Assembly: GCA_035405645.1 (NCBI GenBank)
Contig: DAONJL010000002.1
Span: 31,848 to 95,847 of the forward strand
Length of the DNA stretch: 64,000 nt
DNA from: DAONJL01 sp035405645 [NCBI: bacterium]
Lineage (GTDB): Bacteria; JAGOBX01; DAONJL01
Direction: 5' to 3'
Both the position numbers and the translations under genes were made by a program. The first letter of the stretch is position 1. Each line of letters begins with the position of its first letter. Positions 9,701 through 18,242 of the stretch are shown piece after piece. Below the pieces are notes generated by a model. The model ran no database searches, had not been told where the DNA came from, and saw only the letters and a list, made by a program, of their open reading frames with translations.

Positions 9701-11782
9701 TGGTTTTTACCTGCATTAAATTTGACATCAGGAGTAAATTTAATAACAGCAACAACACGCGATAATTTAGGTAATGAAAGTCCTGGTTCAAAAATATTAG
9801 TTAATTTTAATATAAACTTATTTTTAGTTACCTGTTCATTACTTGATAATGAAGATAAAATATTAAAACCAGATAGCATTACATTACAATTAAATAAAGA
9901 ACCAAATATAGCAACGATAAATACAAGCAATATTTACTTATTAGAAGATAATATTCAAAAAAGCATAAATATTCAATATGAAACATTATTAAAGCAAATA
10001 CGGGTGTTATATAATTTTAAAGCAAATAGTTATTACACATTAAATGTTCGAAAATCAGTAACATCAATAGAAGGCACACAATTAACACAGGACAGAAACT
10101 GGAATTTTAGAATATTAATAAATAAAAATGATACAGCAGAAATAACATTATCAAATATAAAAATAAAAATAAATGCAAATTCTATTGATACTGATAATTT
10201 CTATATATTAAATAATTCTATACCACTTTCTGATGGTCGAATAATTACAGCAAATAGTAAAATATCAGAAATATCAACATTCTGGCATACACTTGGTGTT
10301 TCAACTATTGTTAATGAAATTACCTGTTATTTTAAAAATGAAGATACATTTACTAATTTTAATAAACCAATTGAATTATATATTTATTATAACGATATTG
10401 ATAATGATGGAAAAATAGATAATACAGATTTATTTGAAGAAAATAATTATATATTTAAATTAGACGAAAATGAAAATAAGTGGGTAAGATTAGAAAGTGA
10501 AAATGACACAAATTTGAATTACACAAAAATAAGTATAGAAAGAACAGGAATATTTACAATACTTTCATCAAATAAAATAAAATTAAATTCTTCATTAGAT
10601 TATTTACTCACTTTTGATTATAATAATATTTTAATAAATGTTCCAAAAAATTCATTACCAAATAATAGTTATTTTGATATAGAAAAAATAAATCCAGCAG
10701 CAGATATAGTAAAAACAGCGAATTCAAAATTTGATGGTTCAAATTCTTTTTTTAAAACTTTTGGATTAAATTCAATTATTTATAATATTTCTTCTTATAC
10801 AATTGATGGTGTTGTGAATAGTCAATTTAATACTGATATAATTATTACAATTTATTATCCCGATAACAATCAAGATGGAATTATTGATAATACAAATTTA
10901 TTAGAAGAAAATATTTTTGTCAATTATTTAAATACTGATTCAGATATTTGGGAATGTTTATTAACAACACAAATAAATAATCAAAACAATCTTGTATCAA
11001 CGAAAATAAACAAAACAGGCTATTATACATTATTATCATCAAATCATAAAAGATTAATTGAAAATCAAGATATGTATTTTTATTTAAACAACAATAAAAT
11101 TGAGATATTTGTTCCAAATAATTCCATTGATACAAATATTTATTTTACTTTTGCAAGTGTACCATTAACAGAATCAAAAATAAAACTTGCAAATAACAAT
11201 TTAGAAAAAACACAAGGTTTCTATCGAACACTCGGGCTTAATACAATTATTTATGATATAAATTGTTATACAATATTTAATGAGCAAAGACATAATTTTA
11301 ATAATAACATAATAATTAGTTTTTATTATGACGATAATAATCAAGATGGAATAGTAGATGGAACAAATGTTTCAGAAAAATTATTAAAACCATTTGTATT
11401 AAATGAAAATTTATCACAATGGGAAATAATTGATAATTATTCAGTTGATGAAAATTCTAATAAAATTTCATTTGAAATAAATCATTTATCAACTTTTAGC
11501 ATTTTAGCAAGTTCTGTTAATTTAAATGAAGTCTGGTTATTTCCAAATCCGACAAAAAATAAAAAAATAAATTTATTATGCAGACCAATTCAAGATGAAT
11601 ATGTTAAAATAACAATAGTTACACCACTTGGTTATGTAGTATATAAAAATGAATTTTTCTTTAATTCAATAAATCCAGCACCTATTGAACTTGATTTAAA
11701 AGATTTAGTTGTTGGTGCTTATTTTGCAATAATTAAATTTAGTAATTATGAAAAAGTTCTTGGAATTGGTATTGCAAAATAA
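3719..11782 (+). CDS. Giant secreted Ig-like repeat protein with C-terminal sorting-type domain
   Basis: 2687 aa with a signal peptide (MQNKIKVLVIILFLNILCIFA). Residues ~30-200 resemble a cohesin/CBM-type beta-sandwich (weak call). Residues ~197-478 contain two Ig-like domains and an FN3-like unit with WRVRGKN. Residues ~480-1306 and ~1307-2138 are two copies of one super-module: an IDNSD domain, Ig-like domains, an FN3-like DEG-ISNDT unit, several Ig-like domains with PPxxP linkers, and a Big_5-like domain. Residues ~2140-2600 are three repeats with DxDxDGxxD loops. Residues ~2601-2687 begin VWLFPNPTKNKK and resemble FlgD-like or type IX sorting domains. A surface scaffold or adhesin role is inferred. 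Asn, Thr, Asp, Ser and Ile dominate the composition. It begins 3 bp after the dockerin gene. Confidence 0.75.
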   Translation: MQNKIKVLVIILFLNILCIFANDSTIVYLMQHNTQLTEYCSTNQYTTTVIDVIIKCDKTEDSFAAIGLYINFDTKYLRAGKIEYNSDITLDLENNVNGSLTDSNGNIVKLQLNELEYNYNSETINVSFFIVKPNLLPIYTNFHQRVLSIYFYSILPTETTYVTFNFTEPRKTTLSRDGFDQTDRYDTIAIKIDTAPPQPSISFPTNDYCTNVSQINITGTRNNTNDTIAIYVNHNLVKYDTTNSTTFSYIYTFTKQDTYLIYCKEINNYNNSSETSNIVYVIYDTTPPTILNYFPLNNSIIVDSNNDSITINYKEETAGIQIINIYLDTGTGFVNYTSRFTITSNSVILFENLPVGYCTTQIYIKDRATNDTTLTFKFKIVSYNQPAAITLQTPINNYETEFVKIITFRWDTEINSETYQIQIDTNFNFINPIINIDTLQTNILTITNLPYNTYYWRVRGKNYLYNGSWSETRKFSNNKDLTKPEIKSILITDKNNDLNIDNSDIGIKITAFFNDNISLKTVSFSYGLNDTNYLTDNYSLDQPSTGTISHIFNFLQALNTNDKIYIKLTAMDNNYNETSYYDTIIVGAFSISAPIIIISDTTININPIEIRGTKQIGTTVKINNQYIATSISDTLWSYTFTLLSETNVITARAYVGSVYSDTAEITIIYDNVKPTASINFDTSIHYDSFLVIITASDSETGIKEIYYSLNNGLTYIKGNSFYYDIEDFIYIKYFSVDNADNTSSIYTSLYPARIDRTAPQAVDCFDEGDISNDTIIEFSWNLPNDSSPIINFYIEIDTTPNFSPPRIFAGWLNSTNLSFTLSGDSVINGETYYCRVKSKDIVNNISNFGNSSNGIYIDTTIISGSAPDTPIIFYVGDTNVSVITLSGTYPANATIVLVNGSQADLISDTLWRKTVVLNYGLNNFVVYCKNQYGLSSPSNSISIYLDNIPPIAPEFNVTTPTRFDTQLIIGTKSIDSDTILVNGATAQILSNTQWQYLVTLTQYGLNTINVVAIDSFNNRSETVSKQIFFDNIPPDTPYLISYQSPYAGINQIIEGGFDTSANSVKINNVSASMNKETGRWIITISLNNEGINNFTIAAIDESGNSSETNFVIIRDLTPPDKPDILLPENNITVTASPITVSGTVAIGTYGVYINDKLETNIVNNTFACSVALVQGANVITAKAIDELGNASPVDAIIIYYEPLAFLIYAEQLEGKSELPQIPDSIYISSISIFDTTTINSTNITITNKGNNIPTNFVFTSNYKGFYIIPTTGFQLEEFYTLSIKSNVKNIDGKNLYQNYTWTFKTGIDDIKPQITNFYIRDDEGLILIDNSDVGVILYATVADTGVGLKMVRFDIGLNDTTYSTNNYTYTYPSNQTFTRYFALTLNTGDIIYYRVYAEDKVGNYISYADSISVGSVIIPIPTLENIDTTVNYTPILLSGSRYYEASVYVNGIKSLSIDTDKWQINLSLYTGINVANIIARVGSSQSQELNVIIIYDTSPPTATHNAPTIPKNTPYYVTITGQDNESGIKKIFISLNDGDFIETNVVYINQEYKNKIMYVVENNCEVRSDTYTIYCYYDITPPAIVKTIDEGTISNDTILIWYWEVPSDSSSIDTYYIQISNKNDFSNIIFDTFILDQKTFFRITGDMCPNIIVGETYYARVIAYDRAGNISNIGSQIYWSDGIFIDTGFVDNIPPDKPKILFPIDGINTNVTTITVSGTAPIDAVIVIINGQPLTIGADTSWSRIISLAYGKNEIRVSAKDEFGNESEADTIVVYMDNIPPLTPILDDTILTITNDSRVVISGTKEFGSNIIINGSSSGIISSDTRFSKTFIQAEGTTVYQIISIDTFGNISDTKTISITVDLTPPQVPTVNYIGLTNKTTQIINGTMEAGSQLYINDTTTNVLISGGNWSYEITLQEGANTFVIKSIDRASNFSETTIVIILDITPPDNPIITYPYNGFETAESPIKVEGRKPIGSYVYVNGMLANGDYNDTYWFLPALNLTSGVNLITATTRDNLGNESPGSKILVNFNINLFLVTCSLLDNEDKILKPDSITLQLNKEPNIATINTSNIYLLEDNIQKSINIQYETLLKQIRVLYNFKANSYYTLNVRKSVTSIEGTQLTQDRNWNFRILINKNDTAEITLSNIKIKINANSIDTDNFYILNNSIPLSDGRIITANSKISEISTFWHTLGVSTIVNEITCYFKNEDTFTNFNKPIELYIYYNDIDNDGKIDNTDLFEENNYIFKLDENENKWVRLESENDTNLNYTKISIERTGIFTILSSNKIKLNSSLDYLLTFDYNNILINVPKNSLPNNSYFDIEKINPAADIVKTANSKFDGSNSFFKTFGLNSIIYNISSYTIDGVVNSQFNTDIIITIYYPDNNQDGIIDNTNLLEENIFVNYLNTDSDIWECLLTTQINNQNNLVSTKINKTGYYTLLSSNHKRLIENQDMYFYLNNNKIEIFVPNNSIDTNIYFTFASVPLTESKIKLANNNLEKTQGFYRTLGLNTIIYDINCYTIFNEQRHNFNNNIIISFYYDDNNQDGIVDGTNVSEKLLKPFVLNENLSQWEIIDNYSVDENSNKISFEINHLSTFSILASSVNLNEVWLFPNPTKNKKINLLCRPIQDEYVKITIVTPLGYVVYKNEFFFNSINPAPIELDLKDLVVGAYFAIIKFSNYEKVLGIGIAK
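5155..7636 (+). repeat. Super-module copy A in the giant exoprotein
   Basis: This is the first of two adjacent, equally long (~2.48 kb) coding repeats. Landmarks in order: KPEIKS/IDNSDIG near 5165-5230, INFDTSIHYDSF near 5750, DEGDISNDT near 6015, PPDKPDILLP near 7070, FLIYAEQ near 7330 and WTFKTG ending at ~7636. Every landmark recurs in the same order in copy B. The DNA itself has diverged, so the duplication is old. Confidence 0.65.
7637..10130 (+). repeat. Super-module copy B in the giant exoprotein
   Basis: Second copy of the ~830-aa super-module, directly abutting copy A. Matching landmarks are KPQITN/IDNSDVG near 7650-7715, HNAPTIPKNTPYY near 8228, DEGTISNDT near 8485, PPDNPIITYP near 9560, FLVTCSL near 9820 and WNFRILINKND at ~10102-10130. 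The FN3-like unit here has WYWEVPSDSS where copy A has FSWNLPNDSS. Confidence 0.65.
10138..11515 (+). repeat. Three tandem ~150-aa repeats with calcium-loop motifs
   Basis: The C-terminal third of the giant protein has three related units. Each contains F-N-x-x-I-x-x-Y-Y, then a DxDxDG-type loop (DIDNDGKIDNTD, DNNQDGIIDNTN, DNNQDGIVDGTN), an acidic E-rich stretch, and F/YTILSS or FSILASS at the end. The loops resemble Ca-binding EF-hand/thrombospondin-type loops; calcium binding is inferred. The sorting-type domain follows directly. Confidence 0.6.
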
Positions 11783-11799
11783 TTTTTATAATTTCTCAG

Positions 11800-14700
11800 A
11801 TGAAAATAATTTTTAATTTATTTATATTCTTTTTGTTTGTTACAATTGCTATTTTTCCATATAATCCATCACCTGATTCCTCCACAATCACCACAACAAC
11901 AAATATATTTGCTGATGGTGGAGAGTCAATGGCAGTTGTAGTTGTAACAATAAGAGATACGACAGGTGTGCGATATTCTAATATACAGGTAATATTAGAA
12001 TCAACAAGAGGAAATACTGATACGATTATTCAACCATCATATACAGATAACAATGGAATGTGCACAGGTTATGTATATTCAACAACAAGTGGCACAACAT
12101 ATATTCGTGCTTATGATGTTTCTGATGGCTTTTATTTAACTGATTCAAAACCAATTTATTTTATTGCAGTTAAAGCATACCCTTTTTTTGATAATTTTGA
12201 ATATGGTGCAGCAGGTGGACAGGCAAGTTATTATTATGATTGGACAAGTGGTCAATTAAATATGAGTGAATTAACTCAATTATGGCAACACGGCATACCA
12301 GTTGGTGATGATGCTATTGATAATGATGGTTTAGGACCTGCTTCAGCAATTAGTGGTTCTTATGTATGGGGAACTGATTTAGATAATGAATATAGTCGAA
12401 GTGGTAATGACATATATAATCAATATATGTGGCTGCGTTCACCAAACATTGATTTGCGAACAGCATATCGACCATTATTAATTTTTTATGATTGGCTTGA
12501 TATAGAAGGTGCAAATTACGATTTTTGTAGATTATTAATTAGAAATTCAAAATCAGCATCAGAAGAATATTATTTAGCAGATGCATATCAAACTGACCAT
12601 TTGTGGCAGCGTCAGGTTTTTAATATTCCTTCAAATTTCATAGGAAAAATAATTTATATTCAATTTCAATTACATTCAGACCCTGGTGAAGAAGATGCTG
12701 GCTGGTATATTGATGATTTTTATGTTCGAGAAAAAGCTGACACTTCAAATTCTACATTATCCGCAAATAAAAATTCATTAAATGTTGATTATAATGAAAC
12801 TGCAATAATTACAATTAATGCAAAAGATTATTTTGGTAATTCATTAGCGTATGTACCAGTTAAATTAATTTCTTCAAGAGGGAGTATTGATACAATTACA
12901 CCTGATTCTACTTTTACAACAAGTTCTGGCACAGCAACATTTACTTTATCCACATCAACTTCAGGTAATTTTATTTTATATGCTTATGCTGATAGTGAAT
13001 TATTAGCAACATCATTAAATATGAATGTATATTCAAGAAAACAATGGGTGGTAATAAATGAGATTGCATTTGCTGGTGATTCAACAGGTAATTATCAGTA
13101 TGTTGAATTATATAATACAACAGACACGAATATAAATTTAACAGGCTGGAAATTTGGAAATTATTATGATACAATAACAACAGCAGAATTTAGTGAAAAA
13201 ACAATAAATGCAAAATCTTATTTTTTAATTGAACGGAGTGAAATAACAACAACAGCAACAGGTGATTTAATTTCAACAAATTTAAAAATTAGAAATTCTG
13301 GTGATAATTTATATTTATTTGATGAAAGAAATATTATAATTGATTCAGCAATTTTTTTAAGTGGTTGGACGGCTGGTGATAGTAGTAATTATAAAGCAGC
13401 AGAAAGAATAACAGGTTCAAATTTATGGGATACTGCTAATAATGTGATTTTTTTAAATAATGAAACAAGATTAGCTTATGGCTCACCAAAAGCAGTAAAT
13501 ACAGCAGGAATTTCAGATTTTTATTCTACAATGTCCTGCACTATAACTAACTTAGTTGTTGGTAATACAATTGCGATTAGTGTATTAATAAAAAATTATG
13601 ACAATCAACCAATAAGTAATATCGGAGTAAAATTAGAAACAAACAGAAGTGGTTATGATACAATCACACAACCCGTAGTTACAAATTCATCAGGTTATTG
13701 TACTGGTTACTTATATTCAACATGTGCAGGAACTTCAATAATTTCAATATCTTCACCAAATAATTTAACTGATAGTATTTCAATATATTGGAAAGCAGAT
13801 ACTGTTTCAAAAACAAAATCATTTTTAACTTATTCTTCGCCTGGTGGTATAAATGAAAATGTTCAAATTATAATTACTTATTTAGATAAATTTAATAATC
13901 CTGTTTCTGGTGAGACTGGTATTATTGTTTCAACAGCAGATACAAAAATTCAACCAACAACATTATCAGATACAAATGGGAATTTAATAGCGTATTTATC
14001 ACATTCAACTGCAAATACAATAGTTTTTTATGTTAAATATAGTGCTGATACACTAACAACATCAGGTACAATTGTTTTTGAAAATTTATTAAAGTTACCT
14101 TTTATTGAACAATTTCCAACCACTACATTTAATTCAACAGGATTATGGGCTGATAGTAGTGGTGGAGTATCAATTGTAGCAACAGCAAATGCTGAACCTT
14201 CAGAACCTAATTCTTTAAGATTAACTAATAGTGGCAGTGTGCGAACCAAATCAATTGATTTATCAAAATATACACCAACTGATGTAGAAGCATATTTTTA
14301 TTATGAATTAGGAACAGGTGGTAATGCACCAACAATTGCTGATGAAGTTAAAGTGGAAATTTATTTGAATACTGGCTGGTATGAAGCATTTAGACTTTTA
14401 TTTTTTCCATATTATACTACATCTTTTGCAAAACGAACAATAACATTACCAATATCAGCTTTTCATACAGGATTTAAATTAAGATTTACCACTACTGATA
14501 CTAATAATGGTTATTATTTCTTAGATGATATAACAATAAAAGCATTACCATCAGCGCAAACAACAATTCTTACTGCCACTACAAATATTATTGCAGATAA
14601 CAACGATAGTTGTCTTGTATCAGTATTTGTTCGTGATGCTGCAAATATCCCATTATCTGGTGAAACAGTTTATTTATATTCATCGCGTAGCAGTGCTGAT

Positions 14701-17700
14701 ACAATTTTAACAAATCCTGTTGTTTCAAATTCATCAGGTACAGCATATTTTTATGTAAAAAGCACATTATCAGGAACCGCTGTTTTTAGTGCAGTTATAA
14801 ATAATATAACTATTATTGATACAGCAGAATGTTATTTCAGATCTGGAACAGTTGATACTTTTGCTTCAATAGTTTCAGCACAATCAAATGTTGTAGGCAA
14901 TGGAAAAACACAGGCAAAAGTTACAATACAGTTATTAGATTATTATAAAAATCCAGTGCCAGATAAATATGTTCAAATTTCTTCTAATGATGCAAATGAT
15001 ACAATAATACAATCTTCATCACCATCAGATAGTATGGGCTATGTTTATGCGTATGTTATTTCTAATGATACAGGACAATCAATAATTACAGCAATAAATA
15101 CATCAGATAGTCAAACATTATTTGATACAGCAATAATAAATTTTATAGAACCACAATTAGTAATAAATGAGTTAATGTATAACCCAAAAGGAACAGACCC
15201 AAATGATGAATGGTTTGAATTATATAATGCAACGAATCATTTAATTTTTTATGATACATTTTATATAACTGATGGAGAAGACACAATAATATTCAAAAAT
15301 TTTTTATTAGATTCAAATAGTTATTATGTATTAGCGTATTCAGCAAATGATGGTGGTGAAAAAATTTCAGTTGATACTGTTTATGGAACAATAGCGCCAA
15401 ATTTTCAATTAAGTAATACAGGTGAGACAATAACAATCTATGATTCACAATTTATATTAATTGATGAATTATATTATACAAATTTATATAGCAATCCACC
15501 AAGATTAGATGATAATCAAGGCAGAACACTGGAAAAAATCGAACCAGAAGGTAGTTCGACAAGTTCTGATAATTTTGATAAATCAGAAATAGATAGTGGC
15601 ACACCAGGTCAAATAAATACAGTTAGAGTAAAAAATTCTATTCTACTTTGTAGCGATACCATTATCTATAATGTAAACAATGATAGCACAATAATAAATA
15701 TATATATAAAAGATTCTCATAATAATCCAGTACCAAATGTAAATGTAAAATTAAAATCATCACGAAATAATGATACAATTATTCAACCTGTTTCATTTAC
15801 TGATAATAATGGTTTTTGCACTGCAATATTTTTATCAGATACAGCAGGTTATGCTACAATTACAATAGAAACACCTGCTGGCACAAATACATCACTACAA
15901 TTATTAGTAAAAAATAATTTTTCAGGTTCGACAATGTATGTAACAAAACATACAACAGCCGATACATTTGATTCTGCTGTAATAACTGTTTATTTTAAAA
16001 ATAATTTAGGACAACCTATAGTTGGTGAAACAGTTGTTTTATCATCAGATAGAACAATGTATGATACAATACTAAATAATTATACACTAACAAATTCTTA
16101 TGGCACTGCAATAATATATGTGCAATCAAATAAAATAGGAACATCAGTTATTTCTGTAATAGAACCAGCAGATTTTGCTGCAACAGTTTCGTTAACTGTT
16201 TCTGCTGGCACTGTTTCTTTAATAACATCAACTATAAGTAGTCAACATTCTGGAATAATAAATTTAGAAGAAGTAGAAATTACAGTGCAATTGCTTGATT
16301 ACTTTAATAATCCAATATCAAATAAATGGATAAAACTTTTTTCATCAAATTCAAATGACACAATAATTCAGCCAACCAATCCAACAAATGATAGTGGAAT
16401 TGCAATTGGATATGTATATAGTCCAAATGTAGGAATTTCATATATTACAGCAGCAGATACATCTGATTCAATTATGTTATCTGATTCAACATATATAAAT
16501 TTTATAGAAAAGAAAATAATTATAAATGAAATAATGTATTATCCAGCGTCAGGTGATAATGCAGAAAGTGAATGGATTGAATTATATAATATTTCATCAG
16601 AAACAATAAATTTATCAGGCTGGTATATAAAAGATAATGCAGATTCATTTATTTTTCCTGCTGGTTCATACATTGTACCAGATTCTTATTTTTTATTAGA
16701 GTATAGTGAAGCAGCGACAATAAAAGCAGCAAATGCTATTTATGGTAATAGTGCGCCAAATTTAATTTTAGCAAATTCTTCTGAATCATTATTATTATAT
16801 GATACACAACAAAATTTAGTTGATTATTTACAATATTCAGCAAGTTGGGATGTAAATGCAGCTGGCACTGGAAAATCATTAGAACGAATATCATCGACAA
16901 TTGAAACAAATAATTCAATAAATTGGCAAGCAAGTTCAATTATTTACGGCACTCCAGCATCATTAAATACAACAAAATATCGAAATACAACATTAACACT
17001 TGTAAAAAATAATGGAATTGCAAATGGTATTGATTCAAATGTGATAAAAATTGTAGTAAAAGATGTTAATAATAATATTTATACAAAAGGATTACAATTA
17101 GGTGTTTCATCAAATAGAGCAAATGATACAATTATTATAGAACCATCAATAACTGATACAAGTGGAATTACATATATCTATATATTATCAAATGATTCAA
17201 ATAATGCAATAATAAGTATTGATACACCGGTTGGAATAACTGCAAATACAATAACAATAAATTTTGTTTATGATTCAAGATGCCAGATAACAATACTAAC
17301 ACCAGCAACAGAAATTTATACAAATACAAATATAATAATAACAGGAACAGCATCAAATGCAAGAACAGGTGATAGTGTTTATTTATATCAAAATTCTATT
17401 TTAACAAATACAACAATTATACAAACTGGTGATACATATTTTATTTTTAATAATGTTCAATTATATGATACAGAAATAAATTATTATGTGCGAATAATAA
17501 CATTTGCTGGCTATGATACAATTTCAACAAGCAAAAAAATTTATTATGATACAATTGCACCATCTCCGCCAACAAATATAACTATTTCCTCAATTCGCAC
17601 TACATCAGAAACAATGATAATTATAAATTGGACTAATGTAACAGTAAATGATTTAGCAGGCTACAATATTTATCGTGATACTGATTTTGATTTTAAATAT

Positions 17701-18180
17701 TCAAAAATAAATAATTCATTAATTATTGATACAAACTATTATTATGATACTGATATTCAAGCTGGTTCTGAATATATATATTTATTAACAAGTGTTGATA
17801 GTTTTACAAATGAATCAAATTATTCTGATAGTGTATTTGCCAAAAATATCATAGTGATAATTGATACAAATAATGTAAGCACAAAATTGCCAGGTGATAC
17901 TTTTGATATAAATATAAATATAAAAAATACAGGATTTTCACGAATAACAAATCCAGTGTTATATTTTAATTTGCCATCTAATTGTTTATTTGATACAGTA
18001 TTTTTAAATTTAGCAGATAGTATTCAATTCTCTTTTTTATCTGATTCAAACTGGTATGATACGCCTATTAGTGAAAATATTGAAAAGATAAAATTAATTT
18101 ATACTGATGATACTTTTTATCCATTAATTAATTTAAATGATATTAATGATTCATTTGCAATAAGATTAAAAATTAAATAA
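11800..18180 (+). CDS. Giant secreted protein with Big_1-like Ig, lamin-tail and FN3 domains
   Basis: 2126 aa with a signal peptide (MKIIFNLFIFFLFVTIAIF). It has many Big_1/invasin-like units, recognisable by D-T-I-I-Q-P followed by DNNG or NSSG and C-T-G-Y-V-Y. Three lamin-tail (LTD) domains begin near 13045 (VVINEIAF), 15160 (VINELMYNP) and 16515 (IIINEIMYYP), each with ELYN and, in two, LSGW or LTGW. Two MAM/carbohydrate-binding-like domains lie near 12180-12740 and 14095-14560; the first ends GWYIDDFYV. An FN3 unit lies near 17565-17840 (AGYNIYRD). The C-terminus is a DUF11-like stretch, and no sorting domain is evident. It follows the preceding gene by 17 bp and is probably co-transcribed. 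A surface or matrix role is inferred. Confidence 0.72.
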   Translation: MKIIFNLFIFFLFVTIAIFPYNPSPDSSTITTTTNIFADGGESMAVVVVTIRDTTGVRYSNIQVILESTRGNTDTIIQPSYTDNNGMCTGYVYSTTSGTTYIRAYDVSDGFYLTDSKPIYFIAVKAYPFFDNFEYGAAGGQASYYYDWTSGQLNMSELTQLWQHGIPVGDDAIDNDGLGPASAISGSYVWGTDLDNEYSRSGNDIYNQYMWLRSPNIDLRTAYRPLLIFYDWLDIEGANYDFCRLLIRNSKSASEEYYLADAYQTDHLWQRQVFNIPSNFIGKIIYIQFQLHSDPGEEDAGWYIDDFYVREKADTSNSTLSANKNSLNVDYNETAIITINAKDYFGNSLAYVPVKLISSRGSIDTITPDSTFTTSSGTATFTLSTSTSGNFILYAYADSELLATSLNMNVYSRKQWVVINEIAFAGDSTGNYQYVELYNTTDTNINLTGWKFGNYYDTITTAEFSEKTINAKSYFLIERSEITTTATGDLISTNLKIRNSGDNLYLFDERNIIIDSAIFLSGWTAGDSSNYKAAERITGSNLWDTANNVIFLNNETRLAYGSPKAVNTAGISDFYSTMSCTITNLVVGNTIAISVLIKNYDNQPISNIGVKLETNRSGYDTITQPVVTNSSGYCTGYLYSTCAGTSIISISSPNNLTDSISIYWKADTVSKTKSFLTYSSPGGINENVQIIITYLDKFNNPVSGETGIIVSTADTKIQPTTLSDTNGNLIAYLSHSTANTIVFYVKYSADTLTTSGTIVFENLLKLPFIEQFPTTTFNSTGLWADSSGGVSIVATANAEPSEPNSLRLTNSGSVRTKSIDLSKYTPTDVEAYFYYELGTGGNAPTIADEVKVEIYLNTGWYEAFRLLFFPYYTTSFAKRTITLPISAFHTGFKLRFTTTDTNNGYYFLDDITIKALPSAQTTILTATTNIIADNNDSCLVSVFVRDAANIPLSGETVYLYSSRSSADTILTNPVVSNSSGTAYFYVKSTLSGTAVFSAVINNITIIDTAECYFRSGTVDTFASIVSAQSNVVGNGKTQAKVTIQLLDYYKNPVPDKYVQISSNDANDTIIQSSSPSDSMGYVYAYVISNDTGQSIITAINTSDSQTLFDTAIINFIEPQLVINELMYNPKGTDPNDEWFELYNATNHLIFYDTFYITDGEDTIIFKNFLLDSNSYYVLAYSANDGGEKISVDTVYGTIAPNFQLSNTGETITIYDSQFILIDELYYTNLYSNPPRLDDNQGRTLEKIEPEGSSTSSDNFDKSEIDSGTPGQINTVRVKNSILLCSDTIIYNVNNDSTIINIYIKDSHNNPVPNVNVKLKSSRNNDTIIQPVSFTDNNGFCTAIFLSDTAGYATITIETPAGTNTSLQLLVKNNFSGSTMYVTKHTTADTFDSAVITVYFKNNLGQPIVGETVVLSSDRTMYDTILNNYTLTNSYGTAIIYVQSNKIGTSVISVIEPADFAATVSLTVSAGTVSLITSTISSQHSGIINLEEVEITVQLLDYFNNPISNKWIKLFSSNSNDTIIQPTNPTNDSGIAIGYVYSPNVGISYITAADTSDSIMLSDSTYINFIEKKIIINEIMYYPASGDNAESEWIELYNISSETINLSGWYIKDNADSFIFPAGSYIVPDSYFLLEYSEAATIKAANAIYGNSAPNLILANSSESLLLYDTQQNLVDYLQYSASWDVNAAGTGKSLERISSTIETNNSINWQASSIIYGTPASLNTTKYRNTTLTLVKNNGIANGIDSNVIKIVVKDVNNNIYTKGLQLGVSSNRANDTIIIEPSITDTSGITYIYILSNDSNNAIISIDTPVGITANTITINFVYDSRCQITILTPATEIYTNTNIIITGTASNARTGDSVYLYQNSILTNTTIIQTGDTYFIFNNVQLYDTEINYYVRIITFAGYDTISTSKKIYYDTIAPSPPTNITISSIRTTSETMIIINWTNVTVNDLAGYNIYRDTDFDFKYSKINNSLIIDTNYYYDTDIQAGSEYIYLLTSVDSFTNESNYSDSVFAKNIIVIIDTNNVSTKLPGDTFDININIKNTGFSRITNPVLYFNLPSNCLFDTVFLNLADSIQFSFLSDSNWYDTPISENIEKIKLIYTDDTFYPLINLNDINDSFAIRLKIK

Positions 18181-18188
18181 ATAAAAAC

Positions 18189-18217
18189 TTGTCAAACGAA
18201 GAATAAAAAAATAAAAT
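18189..18217 (+). promoter_or_regulatory. Promoter candidate of the flavodoxin/ferredoxin gene
   Basis: TTGTCA at 18189-18194, a 17-bp spacer and TAAAAT at 18212-18217. It is followed by a strong Shine-Dalgarno (AGGAGGTGA at about 18230) before ATG 18243. It starts only 9 bp after the stop of the giant exoprotein gene and suggests a separate transcription unit. Confidence 0.45.
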
Positions 18218-18242
18218 ATAAAAAAAATAGGAGGTGAAAAGA

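Noticed and set aside
3719-18180. CRISPR-like or short tandem DNA repeats in the exoprotein genes (frequent GATACAAT-type words)
   Set aside because: The recurrence comes from Asp-Thr-Ile codons in Ig-like domains and is irregularly spaced; there is no repeat-spacer structure.
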